Part shown: piece by piece, positions 51,247 through 64,000 of the stretch
How positions within the stretch are numbered: position 1 is the stretch's first letter
Layout of the letters: every line of letters begins with the position of its first letter
NCBI GenBank assembly: GCA_008921705.1
Contig: VFFE01007034.1
Location: 496,874-560,873 of the forward strand
Direction of reading: 5' to 3'
DNA: 64,000 bases
Origin: Burhinus oedicnemus
Taxonomy: Eukaryota > Chordata > Aves > Charadriiformes > Burhinidae
Translations under genes and position numbers: made by a program
The notes under the pieces: generated by a model
Seen by the model: the letters and a program-made list of their open reading frames with translations, nothing else
Told to the model about the DNA's origin: nothing
Databases searched by the model: none

Positions 51247-51339
51247 CTTGTGGTTTTTTGACTGCTGCATCAAAGCTTCTTCTATCTTTTCTGATAACAC
51301 TTCCTTCTCTTCTTCCAAAATGTTGAGAAGTCGCTGATG
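51247..51339 (-). CDS. CCDC91: CCDC91 coding exon (93 bp, 31 residues), most upstream in window
   Basis: The acceptor is TCTCTCAATAG (AG at 51340-51341) and the donor is GTATTG (51241-51246). It is phase 0 at both ends. It reads HQRLLNILEEEKEVL, then SEKIEEALMQQSKNHK. HQRLL and the EKIEEALMQQS segment are family signatures. It is coiled coil throughout, with no Gly or Pro. The preceding exon should encode a segment resembling AIEKQ and ending near LLNAQ; I looked for it on the minus strand up to 64000 and did not find it, so the upstream intron is longer than 12.6 kb. Confidence 0.95.
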
Positions 51340-54300
51340 CTATTGAGAGAAAACATCCATATTGTAACCACAGTCTGCTAGTAAAACAGACAAAAAGAAC
51401 TCATTCAAGACACTTAGGTTTGTCAGTTGCTTACAAAATGACTTAAAATGTAGATTCGGTTAAATGACATATACAGCACTCCTTTAATTGATTTCATGAC
51501 ATGAAAAAAAAAAATTACAATAATAAGAAATGTTCAGCTTCCTGACTATCTAATATTTCCTCTGAGTCTGATGAGTATTAGGAAAGAAGTTGGGGGAAAA
51601 AAAAATCACCATATAAAAGCAACACTTACAAAATTTATAAAGATGGTTTAAGTAACAACACACTTTAAACAGGTGCAGAATTTAAATTATGCTTGTACTG
51701 TCTCTGAGTTATATGTATAGAGGGCAGAAGGCAGTATTTTTTTCAACTATTTGTGACACCATGAACTTTGAAAGCCGGGAAATGACAGCAACAGAGAATG
51801 CTGCTTTCTTCTAGTTTTCTTGTAATCCAAAACATTTTTTCAGGGAGAAAATTAACATGGAAATAAAGTGAACAAGTAGTCTATATGTAGATGTATAATC
51901 CATCACTGTTCTTAATCACAACCCATTTATCTGGTTTTTACTAAAACAAGTAAATAATTTGAAAGATGTGGATTTTGTCTGTAAGAGCTAAGCTGTTTCC
52001 CAAAACTAAAAATTATTACTGGAAATTGCTGATGTCGGGTATTTGTCATGAGATAATTGCTAGCAAATCAGTACACTGTTTAACATGTTATTTAAGAGAT
52101 GATATATTATAATCTTAAAGTATAGTATCAACACCTAATAATATTTTACAAGATCACAAAAAGAAAAGTGTAACAGTAGAGTTTTATAATAATAAAAGTG
52201 TATATAAGGAACACAAAATTTTTACACAAACACTTATGCAGGCAAATACCCCTTTCACCAGCATTTCTAAGAAACAGTCATCTGGTACACGAATTTTATT
52301 ATGTTTTAAATGTAAGTGTCTCTAATGGCAGCTAGAAATACATTACCAAATTGCAATACTATGTTCTGAAAAATATTTTTTCATTTGAAGAATAGAATAG
52401 AAAACTTCTAGACTGCTTTATAAAATAAAACACCTATCTGCCCTTCCAGGATAAACATGTAAAGAAGCATTTCCTTGTGAATTTACTTAAAATAGGTCTG
52501 AATGGAGCAGACATATTCTAATGGAAAACACCTGTGGAAGGAGTGGTGAAATTCACATCATGGTTATGCTTAATGATGTGTAACTAACTTTTCTTGTGGA
52601 CTTGGTATTTTCAGACATTAGCTTTAACTATCAGGGCACTTACAGAAATTATTTTTTCCCAGTAACTCAAGGGTGAAACAATAAATGGATTTTATTAGTT
52701 AAATGATCTCCATGACTCTTCACCTGACTGACTGCACAGACTACAAATCTGTTATTTCACTTTCATTTGAAAGAATGACACAACAGAAGACAAACATATG
52801 CAAATATTTTATCAGACATACATCACAAATTCAAGTTTATTAATGTCAATTAAAAGACTGAAACTTTATTTGCTTCAGTCAAGAATCAGTGAGGGACTTT
52901 CTAAAGAGAGCTCATGAGAGAAAATCGTCTCTAATTTTAAAACACCTGCAATAGAATGGCAGGCAACTGGTTCAGCAAGATTAGAATTCTTAATGTAAGA
53001 CTTGCAGGCATTTAATTCCAGTTTGACTCTGACCATCAGATTTCTAGGTTAGACATGACGACTGTGTATACATATTTCAAGTTGCCATAATGGGCCAGGT
53101 ACCAGATGTATTTCACAACATTCTCCGTGGGACTACAATTTTCAGCCTTTAAACTTCAGGGCAGTGTTAGAAATTTGATTTTACATATACATATAAGACG
53201 ACATTCAAACCCATCCTGGAAGTCCTGAAACAATGCAGACACTTGCATTAATACAATATAGAACATGTATACATGGCCAATGGAGACAACTAATGTCTGT
53301 TCTACCAGCAGACAAAATACTTTTGTGACTACAGCCTACTGTGTGACCCCAGCTTCACTACACACCAGTTTACTTTTCATAAACCTGTGGTAGACCTCGA
53401 ATCCTGAAAAATACAGATATTGGGACCAAAACTTTTTTTATCATATGGAAACCTGAAAAGTTCTGATCTTTAATACAAATCTGAAGTTAGAAGTCCTTCA
53501 CTGCAAAGATAAGTGCATAACTAAATCCAGAGATCAACTCTGCACAAAACAACACCTGGACGAATCAGTTCCATGGAGATACAGCATACCAAACAAATAG
53601 AAATATAGACAGTAGTATAAAACAAATTAGTTTCCTTTTTCTGGAAGCAGAAAGGGAAATCTTTAAAATACAATATACTGCTTTTGCTTGCCACTTTAAC
53701 TGCAAAAAAGGTTGCCTAATAGGTAAACAATTACCATAAAAATGAAGGCTGCTGTGGCTGCTGTTTGCAGTATGATTACTTTAATTGAGCTTAGGATCTC
53801 CTGTTTCCTTGGTAGATTAGAAAATCTATATTGTATTACATATTGAGTTTTATGGAATTCACAGAAATTCAGTAAGAACTGTATTAAGAATTGTATCTGT
53901 GTATGAAAACACACGAGTTCCTATTTTTCAAGATACTAGAGATAACTATTTGTGAGCACATTTAGAATGTTTTCAAAATAAAAGCTAATGACTTCTGGCA
54001 TATTTCAACACAACTTCTTTTACATTACATAGCATCCCCATTTCTCATGAAAACATAAAATTTGTAATTTCAAGACTGTAAGTCTCTTGTGAATAGCTTG
54101 GCATGTCCTCTCCTATTATAATGTAAACGTTTATTCATAGAGAATAATCCTTCCATAAACGGTTACATTCATATCTGAACTTCCAAAAGTTCATATATCA
54201 TCACAAATGTTGCAACAGCTGTCCATACAACTCAGCAAAGAAAATTCTCCTGTGCTAGTCCTACAGAAATAATTTGAAGAACTGTTTGTTTGGCTCCAGA

Positions 54301-57300
54301 ATTTATATTTGGCAAAACAGTTTTCTTTTTCAGAGAGAAACATACCTTAAGCTATTAAATTACATAAATTATATGAAAAGAAATAAGTAACTGGAACTAG
54401 ACAAACCAGAATAAAGTATTACATGAACTGCTACTCTCTGAAACAGGTCTTGAGTCCAGAAAGCCCTTATTGCATAGTTAGTATAGATAAAACAAAAAGG
54501 ATGAAATCTCTCATTCTGCATGTAATTAATAAGCAATTTAATTACTTATCAAGAACTATTTTTTTCGAGGTACAATGCCCCACAGTAGTATTAGCCCTCA
54601 TACCAAGCCATGGTATCTCCTTGAAAGCTGTGCTTATTAAAATGATGTAAAGAGAGCTCAGTGGTATTATTAATATATTTTATAGAAAAGAATGCACGAC
54701 CTTGTCATCTGAATTCCTTTTCACAGAAGCACAGGTCTTTCAAAGACATACTCAAGTATCTACGTTATGCATAACATATGAGCAGAAAATGTGAGAAGTT
54801 ATGGATAGTAAAGGTTTCTATGCACTCCCTCTTCTGACAGTGATCGAGGAAATTTTAGCTATTTCTCTATAATGACAGCATTCTGACAGACTTTCAAAAA
54901 AAGCAGTAGTGCAAAGGAAATGATTAATGAATGTATGAATAGATTTCCAATCTGTTAGCTTAAATGTCAGCAAGCTATTGTAACCCCACTGGACCTAGTC
55001 TTTAAATTAGGGCAACTAGCTTTGTACTTCAGATTTAAAAATAATCCATATACCTTCTAAGTAGAAGTTATTATTTAGAAGAATTAGCTACATAAATTTT
55101 CTAGATGTATAGAAAATTACTTTGGACTTTGGTACTAAATGGGCACAATGAACTTTATACACAGTGCTTCCTCAGTTGGTATTTCAGATGAAGTTATTAA
55201 AGGGAGTTGAAGGTTAAAACATAAAAACATATAAAAGGTGACAGTTTCACTTCAGCACTTACACATTTAAGAACTTTCAAGTGCTCTTGTATTTTTAGCT
55301 AACAGGAAATAACAGGATGTTTTAGGTTTATTTACTTGGTCTGCAGATTTTTGTTCAATGGTAGTAAAGGTCTCTTAACAACACAGACCGTTGCTGAATT
55401 AAAGATCATATATGCTGAGATAAATGCCTATAGCTAAGCAAAATTATTTCATAACCCCCTCCCCTTCTCAGCAGGAATAAAAGCTATAGAAAGGATGCGA
55501 GTTGAATGAATCTCATTCAGCATTTCTAGTTTCCACAGGTAAGAAAAACGAACGTGTTCCTCTCTCTGTTAGAGGGTATTAAAGGAATAAGGGAAGAGAG
55601 TTGAGACTTAAGGCACCACTCTGAGCTATCTATACAATGAATTTTGATTCCCAAGTATTGTAGAGGCCATTTTCTCTTAGGCTTATCTGGACGTCAACGT
55701 TGGACCTCTCCTGGCAATTGTACATGTCAAGAGGATATTGCCCATGCTTCAACAAGGAAACCTAAAAAAGCCTTCAAGAAAGACCTATCAGCCTCCTGGA
55801 AGTAGGCTAATAAGGTCATCATACCAAACACTCCTATGAAAAAATAATGAAGTCCATTCCACTTTTCCTATAAAAGTTATGATGGAGACCTAGTTATGGA
55901 ACCTTACATTTGGAAAAAAACACCTAACCTGTGTATACTATAAGACAGTGTCCATGAAGTTTTAAAATGGAAGTCAAAGTGAAGGTTTCCTTTATTAATC
56001 AACAATCCAAGAATCAGAAAACAGGTAAGGAAATTCTAAATGTGTTGGAGCTTTGAATCCAATTATGCAGCCGTTATTAAACAATATACCTTACTGACTC
56101 TCTGGATGAAAATACAAAATGAAAACTGACGAAAAGTTAGGACTACAGATAATCTTAAAAAAACAAAAACAACAACAAAAAACAAAAAACCAACACCCAA
56201 CGAAAAATGTCCTGCACTGGAAATATGGTGGATGAATCAGTGTGAGGCCAAAATAAATCTCAGTGAAAACTCCACTTCAGTGCAACAAGAAAGTTTTCAG
56301 CTGTGCAAGTTTGCTAGGCTGCACATTCATATTGTGCTCATTACCTATAAGGCACAGTAGAACACTATGCAGAGATACTCAGATCTAAAAACCTTTAGCT
56401 TAGGTACAACAAATAGTATAGCTCTTTAACGCATCACTTTGCCTAAACTAATTTCCAGAGCCCAGCAGCCCTACCTAGCCCTCTTTCTGACAAATCTACA
56501 ATTTGTTGCCTTTTATTCCTCAGACAGAGTGAGAGTGCAAAATTCTGATGTGTAAAAATTCTGAAGAGGAAATCATAGTGGGACATGATGGCCCAATGAG
56601 ACACAACAAAGTGTTTTCCAATAAAAGAAAAAACTCAAACTTTTTAGAAAAGTGGTATTCCAAAGTGGAGAGAAATACTAGCATTTCTACCCTACTCTCT
56701 GGAAAGTAGCAAAAGAGGGTCAAGTAGAGTCTTCTGAAAATCAGCTTAAAACAAAAGGCATTCAAAAATAGGTTATAATGTTTTCCTCCCTGCAAGTTCT
56801 CTAGGCAATGGTTCCAAATGAAAATTGTTTGATGTAGATTCAAATATAAATACAGAGGTTCTGTGGTTTTTCTTGATTCCTGTAAAAAAGAAATCAAAAA
56901 AATCTTTCTTTTTTTCCTGGAATGTGAGTCACAGAAGACATTGTAAACAGATTTAATCACAATAGCAACTAGTCAGTCTTTTCTGTTATTTTTATATATT
57001 AAATTTATGTCTGAGGAATCATGACATTTTTCTTTCAGGTAAGCATCTTTTGAAGGATTACATAGTATATATTATAATAATTCATAGACTGAATGAAATA
57101 ATGCAGGTTATGAGCTATTTTACAGCTAAAACACTGTATTACAGCTATTAATACCTAATTCTAATTTAGTACAGGTATAATTCCTTGCATGTTCCTTTTG
57201 ATCCTAAACTGCAAATTTAAAGAAAAACAGAAAATAGGGTGTCTTGCATGAACTGAAATGCTTTTTAAAAATATATCATTTCTTCCTGGGCCCTGTACTG

Positions 57301-60300
57301 TTTCATTTAAAAGGAAAGGAGTACAAGATTTCATGCACAACTGAGGATGCAATGCTTTTGCTATAACTAAAATGCATGCAATTTATGTTTCTGCAGATTG
57401 GTTCCTTCACAATATTGAGTAAATCATCATGCACAGATCACCAAATTCAGTATTGATAAATCAATTTTGTTAGCTGCTATTCATAGCTTATGTAAAAGTA
57501 GTCAGTTAGATAATCATTCAGAAATAAAACAGTAAACAACATCACAGAACAACCAAAGTTAATAAGAATATCCTAATATTAAACAGAAAAAAAAAAGCTT
57601 GCATTATTTGTAGTATCACTGCAACAAAATAATGATATTTCACACTTTCCTAGATCTTTCATCTGAGGAAACAATTTTCACACACTAATGAAATGACACT
57701 TGGAACCTTCTTTTAATGGCATCATTCTGAAAAACAGTATATTAAGACATACGTATGTCTAATTCACCTTCAGTGAATGATCAATTTTTCCTGTAACAAA
57801 AAACTATTTAATCTTTTAACCTTATGAAACTGCATTGTACTTAGTCGTTTAACAGAAAAAACACATGCATAATAAGACTTTATCTCTCATCTCCAATATC
57901 AATATATATATTTTGTATCTTCATTACATATGGACATAGAACAATCCCTGTCCCTCAAGATTTGCAAAAAATTACCTTCAGAAATACTTAGCAAATGTTT
58001 CAGTACTTCATTCATCAGCAGGAATAATAAACCACTGGATTGGGCTTTTTAAGAATTCACCAGTTCAAATTTGTTCACCTATTTTAACAAGAAACCTTCT
58101 TAACCCATGAAGTTTTACTTTTATTTCTGTCTCTCATGGAGGAATCTAACAGTGAGAAGAAATAACACAGGTCATGGGAAACATGGGAGGGAGATGACAT
58201 AATAAAAATACAGTTATGGCATCGTGATTTTGTAATGTTATTAAAATATGTCCATTTCTACGTTCTATTCAAAATATTACCCTGAAAAAGGCAACCTTAT
58301 TAAAACACTAATAATAGTTTTCTGCTCCTGTAGAAAGGCCAGCTACATTTAACAGCATATTCTGTTATACTGCGCCTTTTCTTCACACTGCTAAACTATG
58401 CTTAAGTCAAATGACAAGATCTGGTAGTCATAACTGGTTTCCTACACTGTCCTCACTATCTGTTGCATCTGACTGTTTGGCAGTGCAAGGTGGAAAATCT
58501 GTCTGAAGAATTCCAACATCTGTTACATATTTCCACTTCCTCAAATTATAACTTATTACTGCATGGTTGAACTGTATCTTTTTGCCAGTTTGAGGTCCAA
58601 GTGGCTAACAAAGCAGGAAAGCTTTTCTAAGAGAAAGCTCAGGAATCAGCAGAACATTACTAAACTAGAAAAGTTAAAAAAATGAAAATATAAAGAAAAA
58701 CTATAATAGCAGTGATAAAATAACTAAGCCCGTACTTCTCCTCAGGGTTCCATTCAGCAGTATACAGACAGTATGTAAACTGTATAATTTGAGGCACATC
58801 AGAGCTGAAATTAAGCTTAAAACATTCTGCAGTATATGTGCCTTATTGTTTATAAATAAAGTAAGAAGCTATACAAAGTCATCTAATAATGAAAATACTT
58901 TTCTCAGAAAGCATACAAAGTAATAGAGACTACTAAAAAGCCCCACAAACTCTGAGGTCCTATGGATACAGAGATAAGGAACTCCAGTAAAAAATATGAA
59001 GAAGGAAGTATTAATTAGCACTTCTAGTTTTGTGATCTAATTCATTTCACAGTCTGTATGAGGTCTCACAGAATTGCTCCATCTATCAGGAAAAATAAAA
59101 GGAAATTAACACCTAAAATATGAGCAATATAAACAGCAAAATGTTCAGTAATGGAAGACAGCAAAATGGAGGAAAAAAAATAATTTTTCAACAATAGATA
59201 ACAGAAAAATAATTGAGGAGAAAAATCATATTATATTACTTACTTGTTCAATATTGACAAGAGTTGATGATATAAATTCATAACAAGTAATTAAGATTTT
59301 AAGGAAACTTGTTATATAAGCAGAAAGCAAAAATCACACTGAAGAGCTACTTTCAAGTGGAACTTGACAAATTCAAGGAAACGAATGAAATTTCCATGTA
59401 AGGTTTTTGGTTGAGACTCTGAAAATATTCTGGCTGAATTAACAGTACAAAAGGACTACAAAATCATCCTTTAACTAGCTTGTGATAGTGGGCAGATTGA
59501 AATGAAGTTAGAAGACTCTGGTAAGGAGTTACATTTTTTTGAAAAATAGATATGCCTTCTTGGATCTTAGCAATGTAACTTTTACTTTGGGAGGTAGATA
59601 CTAAGCAATACTGGATACAAAGTCAACACATACAAAACCAAAACAAAGAGTGAAGATAAATCAAACTTTTTCAGGATTTAAGGGAAAAAACCACCCTAAC
59701 CAACCAACCAATCAACCAAATAAACAAAAGCCTTCCCAGCAGAGGAATAGCTGATTCTTGATCTTTTCACTCTACACGTGCAGAAATCATGGAGGTATTA
59801 TGAATTTAGGAATAAATGACTCCAATTGAGAACAGGATTCTAATAAATACTTTTTTCCCCCTTTACATAATCAGGAACTACCAGAGAATAAAGAAGGTCT
59901 GAGAAAGTCTAACTTTGCTTTTGGCAGAAAAGCGGCAGACCTGAAATGCCACATCTAGATGAACTATGTTTAAGGATGAGAGGTTAGGTGCAAAGTGAAT
60001 TAGATGAAAATGTAATGGGAATGACTGATAGGAAGTACCTTGTTTTGGAGGGAATGAATAAAGAATTATTCCCACAGCAGCAAACTGCAAGGTTTCTGAG
60101 AACTGAGAGGAAATGTCAACAAAAGGGGACATGATAGAATTTCCAAACCTATCATAGCTGGAATTAATGAACCAGAAAGGTTATGTCCACTGCATTCTTC
60201 ATCTTTTCGGTCTGCAAGTCTTCAGCATTATTCAAGTACCTACTACTCTCACTGCAAAAATTGACTAATGCCTCCTAAAAATGCAAATATTCTATATTCT

Positions 60301-63300
60301 CTAAGAAACTAGTTTGCATATGCTCCCTTCTACAGCCGGCATTAAATAGATTTCACAATTACTGTCTTTAGATGGGAAAAACATAGAATCTCCTATGTTT
60401 ACAAGAAGGGAAAAATTAAAAAAATCAAAGTTAATAAAATAAGCATTACTATATAAACATGCTGCATGTTATGAGTAGATATAAAACCAAGATTTGAAAT
60501 AATAGAAGATTATACTTCCTGACTGTGGAACTAAGTTGCTGAATGAAATAAACATTTTCTCTGGCAAACAATCAGTTGTTATACAAGTACTTTTTATATT
60601 TGGCATTTTAGGAATTGTTGGGGGACTTACTCCAAGAACGCCTGTTTCACACTGTTTAGAAGACAGTAAGGAAGGAGACCATCAAGGTAAGGAAAGAAAA
60701 GTGCAATACAAATAAATAGAGGGAAAATGATATCTCATAAATGAGAAGTTACTTGCTGCAGGTATTTAAGATTTTATCTTACCTTAATACAAAGATCATT
60801 GACTTTTTTAAAAAGAATATAAAAATCAACCTCAATATAGTCTACATTTTTAACACCATCTACATTGATTGAGTAGTGAGAGAAATTTCTGATATATCAT
60901 CATTTCTAGGGCTTTCAGTGAAAACAGGTCATTCCTTTTACAGTATCATGCTCATGGTCTAGCAACCTTAATGAGAAAATTCCTTAGAATATCCTAGTCC
61001 TACACAGTAAATACTTTTAAATAATAGATGTTTACTTACTCCATCTTTTTATGGTGCCTCTTAGGTCTGTGCTTTTTAAAGTTACTCAGTCTCTATGTCT
61101 TCTCTATGTTCAGAAGAAAAACCTACTTTGATGTTCAAACAGAATACTTCTATTCAAACACTGGAAAACAGGGAAAGTTGGAAGACACTCTATTCTACAT
61201 ACCGAACCATGGAACAGCAGAATATTGCCAGTGATACCTGCCTCTGTTAGCTACATCCAGCATCCAGCCCAGGCAACTGCTTAGTTAAAAAGTCTCACTG
61301 ATGAAACCATGTTTTTCCATGAGCATGACATCTATCAAATGAATTTAAATTATATATATATAAAAAAATGCTGCTCTTTCCCACTAAAAATCCAAGTATG
61401 CATAGCCTGTAGACCTTTTCCATGCCTCATTTGTCACAAAAGATTGTTAGCACTTACTAAAGGAGGTAAAACTATGACCTAAATTTGTCAATAATCTCAA
61501 TGATAGATAAATTTTACTGTCAGATGTCTAGTTTGATTTTGGGTTTTGTTTGGGTTCTTTTGTTTTTGTTTTTAATATTAATACTTTACAAGATACATAT
61601 TGTACCATCTCACTTGTAGCACTGACCAATACCTGACTATATTGAAGCACTTTTATTAACTTGCTGTTGCTATATGTGCCTTCATTTTCTGAGTATTAAA
61701 AATTTCTATTCAAAAGTTAGTTAATCATGTTTTTCAATATGTATTTTCATACAACACATGAGTTAAACCACAAGATCAAAGTTGGTGTTCATTTTCAGGA
61801 GGCAACATCAAATGTTTGTGTCTCAGAAAAAAATAAGGATGAAATTTGTGATTTTCCAACTTGTAATAAACTGACATGTGTTTTCCAATGATATTTTCTC
61901 TGATATTCTCAAAGGCTAGAAACATACAACTCACATGCATTGCTTTCCTAAATATTCACTATATGACATGACTGATTCCTGGCACAGAGAAGAGTTCTCA
62001 TTGTCCTGTTCATTGATGAAGGACACCGTGACCCTGGTGCCCCTGAATATGCCACAAGAATGCCTGGTTTGCTTTTTGAAATGTTGATATGAGAGTGTAC
62101 TTCCTTGAAAAAAAACAGCAGCCCTAGAGATTGTTCCCCAGGAAGCACCCATTAGAGTGATCATAAATTTCTTTGAGGGAACTGGTCCTTTCAACACACT
62201 CTAGGAAAGGGGGAAGGGGACCCATAAGCTCCAGATGAGGGGACATTTGAGACTGGATATTCAAGACAAGTGACATTAATGGACTAAGAAAAGGGTAGAT
62301 GTAGAAATACCTGGCATCTGTGGGCAGTAACTGAATAGTAACTGATACCACCAGCTCATCTCTCAAGTGTTTGTTTCAAAAGCAATGGATAGTGATAATG
62401 ATTAATACAGAGGGACGCTTCATGGAGAGGCAGCTCAGTACCGTATGTCAGAGAGTATATTGAACTTCAAGCAGCTGCAACTAAACTAGAAAACAGACCA
62501 GAACTTTCTTACTTCAGGGGAAGGCATCTGTCAGAAGGGCCAGAATAAAAAATGGCTTAGAATTTTACTTTGGAGAAGTTTCTGCAATTTTAGCAATGTC
62601 CTAAAGTGCACACCTATGGAGTTAGATCTAGTAGAAGAGTACAGTGAAAAGATAGCTGACAGACCTGAAACAAGATATAGAACTGAAGACAATTTGTGTT
62701 GATGTGCTGATGGTTCCCTCCTGTAGATGATGATGATACCTATAGCTCGCCAACATGCTGCAAAACCTCACATATAACAATCAAAGATGAATTGCAGAAA
62801 TTTGTCCAGCAGGAAACTGAAATAGAACCATAGAACTAGGCCTTTCACATCTTCCCCTATCCTGGTAGATACAGCCTTCTACACTGACTGTATCAGCAGT
62901 ACGGTACCTCTCTAGAGAGACTTTTAACATGCATCACAAGCACAATACCTTGATAAAATACAGTTTCAAAATCAGAAACTTAAATAAACTTTAAGGGTAG
63001 GTTAAAGACAAGCAGAGAAAAACAGCCTTTCCTCCTTCCCAACGAGACATTTTTGTGAGGGAGGGGTATGGGAATTTAGGGGAAAAATGGGATTAGGAGA
63101 AAGCATGAGGAAGGAGTTATTACATGAGATAATCTTGATTTTGTGGAATGGGAAATAAAACAGCAGAGAATTTAGAAGAAACGGCAAATGAGGACAAAAA
63201 ATTATGTGGGTTGACAATGTTTTATGTGAGCTTAAAAGTTTGAACGCAAAATACTGCTTGTAAGGCAAGAATATTAGAAGTGAACAAAAAAAAGAAAAGC

Positions 63301-64000
63301 TATACTTGTATACAGAACATACTTGCACTGTGTGATTACTACTGCACCAAAAAAAAATTCTTTACGGTGATATAGATACTCAAAACTCTCCATGTAAAGG
63401 TGGATATGCATATACAATCCATAACATAGAATATTAACTTGATGTATAATCATTAGTAATGATTTCAGCAATCTTATCTGTTAGCACAGAACAAAATCAT
63501 TTGAACAAAAACAAATGTTAAAAAAACCACCAAAGCATACATTGAAGAATAGATGTATTCAAAAAGAATAAAAACATACTACACATTTCTCAGACCTCTG
63601 CCAACAAAGATTTATGAGTGAACAAAATTTGCCAGTATAAATCCTATTTTATTAAACCTGGTAGTTCTACCATAAGCACTCAGACTTGTCTACTTGATTA
63701 GGCTTCAAAATTCCAGTTTTATATTACAATTAAAGGCAGCAAACGTTGATTGAGTTGAATGAGAATACAGTTGGAAGTTTGTGAACAAAATGTAAAACTT
63801 TTCTGGGGTCCAAAGGGGGTGTTAAATGCAGATATGATGTGAACTGAGCACTGTGTTATGTCATAAGTACTTTCCTGTCCTACGATCAAGAATAGGTCCC
63901 TTACATTGTTGGGTTCTCCTCCAGCAAATCTGAACCTCCTGAATATGTTTTCACATTTCTGTCCCCACCTTTTGGTTTGCAATGCAAATGTAACAGATCA
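51340..64000 (-). other. CCDC91: CCDC91 upstream intron (partial), no exon or repeat recognised
   Basis: At least 12.6 kb of AT-rich intron running off the window. I found no CR1, LTR or coding exon. The longest open frame is 146 codons on the minus strand (56520-56960), rich in Leu and Phe, with no motif I know. A less AT-rich stretch at 61930-62370 has overlapping minus-strand frames but no recognisable family. Low-complexity stretches include (CCAA)n near 59700-59720 and (TA)n near 61351-61360. Confidence 0.55.

Larger units (their letters stand above)
3468..51339 (-). other. CCDC91: CCDC91 gene, 3' portion (five coding exons)
   Basis: CCDC91 (p56, GGA-binding partner) is a coiled-coil adaptor at the trans-Golgi network. 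It binds the ear domains of the GGA clathrin adaptors through an N-terminal acidic-phenylalanine motif and self-associates through a long coiled coil. The window holds exons of 93, 69, 177, 114 and 153 bp that splice in frame to 201 residues plus stop. Exon-junction residues match the vertebrate protein as I know it (AAAK then AEKEVV; HNQ then EIVK; QKR then LDQ). The introns between them are 186 bp, 1,737 bp, 12,545 bp and 32,798 bp. The GGA-binding N-terminus is encoded beyond 64000. The identification rests on motifs such as HQRLL, LEKCL, SLELFLSCAQKQLS and EEAVKRTR, which are characteristic of this family. Confidence 0.95.

Noticed and set aside
63002..63328. 108-codon minus-strand open frame
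   Set aside because: It is a product of a purine-rich plus strand, giving Phe/Ser/Leu/Pro-rich low-complexity translation; no start context or domain.
51340..64000. Search for the next upstream CCDC91 exon (coding for an AIEKQ/LLNAQ-type segment)
   Set aside because: No minus-strand match with splice sites was found by eye, so the exon is taken to lie beyond the window.
1..64000. CRISPR arrays, prokaryotic operons, toxin-antitoxin or phage-like modules
   Set aside because: The window is vertebrate intron and repeat sequence. The only regular arrays are short microsatellites without spacers.

Overview
The window looks like nuclear DNA from a bird. It is AT-rich and intron-dominated. It carries several 5'-truncated CR1 LINEs whose tails have the avian form (ATTCTATGATTCTATGAT or ATTCT repeats) and two copies of a bird endogenous-retrovirus LTR family that starts TGTCCTGGTTTCAGCTGGGA. 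It contains no operon-like gene packing, tRNA, rRNA or CRISPR array that I can see.

The one host gene I can support is the 3' half of CCDC91 (p56, the GGA-binding partner of the trans-Golgi network), on the minus strand. Five coding exons are present, in transcript order 51339-51247, 51060-50992, 49254-49078, 36532-36419 and 3620-3468. All four introns between them are phase 0 with GT-AG ends, and the exons join into a continuous 201-residue coiled-coil C-terminus ending in TGA at 3468-3470. The last intron is 32.8 kb. The N-terminal exons, including the GGA-binding part, lie beyond 64000. A probable 3'UTR with an AU-rich element and candidate poly(A) signals runs down from 3467.

Layout: 1-1137 is a CR1 LINE that starts before the window. 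1469-1966 is a complete solo LTR. 1967-3467 is gene-end sequence. 3621-36418 is a very long intron, nearly free of young repeats, with one CR1 tail and a (TTCTA)n microsatellite at 30.5 kb and an unexplained open-frame block at 28.5-29.4 kb. 36533-49077 is the repeat-rich intron. It holds four CR1 copies in alternating orientation, a truncated LTR fused to a CR1 tail, and a frameshifted fossil that reads as a Penelope-like reverse transcriptase at about 47.5 kb. 49255-51246 holds two short introns. 51340-64000 is part of a further intron with no recognisable exon.

The best candidates for a second look are the Penelope-like fossil, the complementary CR1-derived pentanucleotide repeats on either side of the 114-bp CCDC91 exon, and the 3'UTR AU-rich element. 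I found no novel multi-gene system. Most open frames of 60-110 codons occur at about the rate expected by chance in AT-rich DNA of this length.
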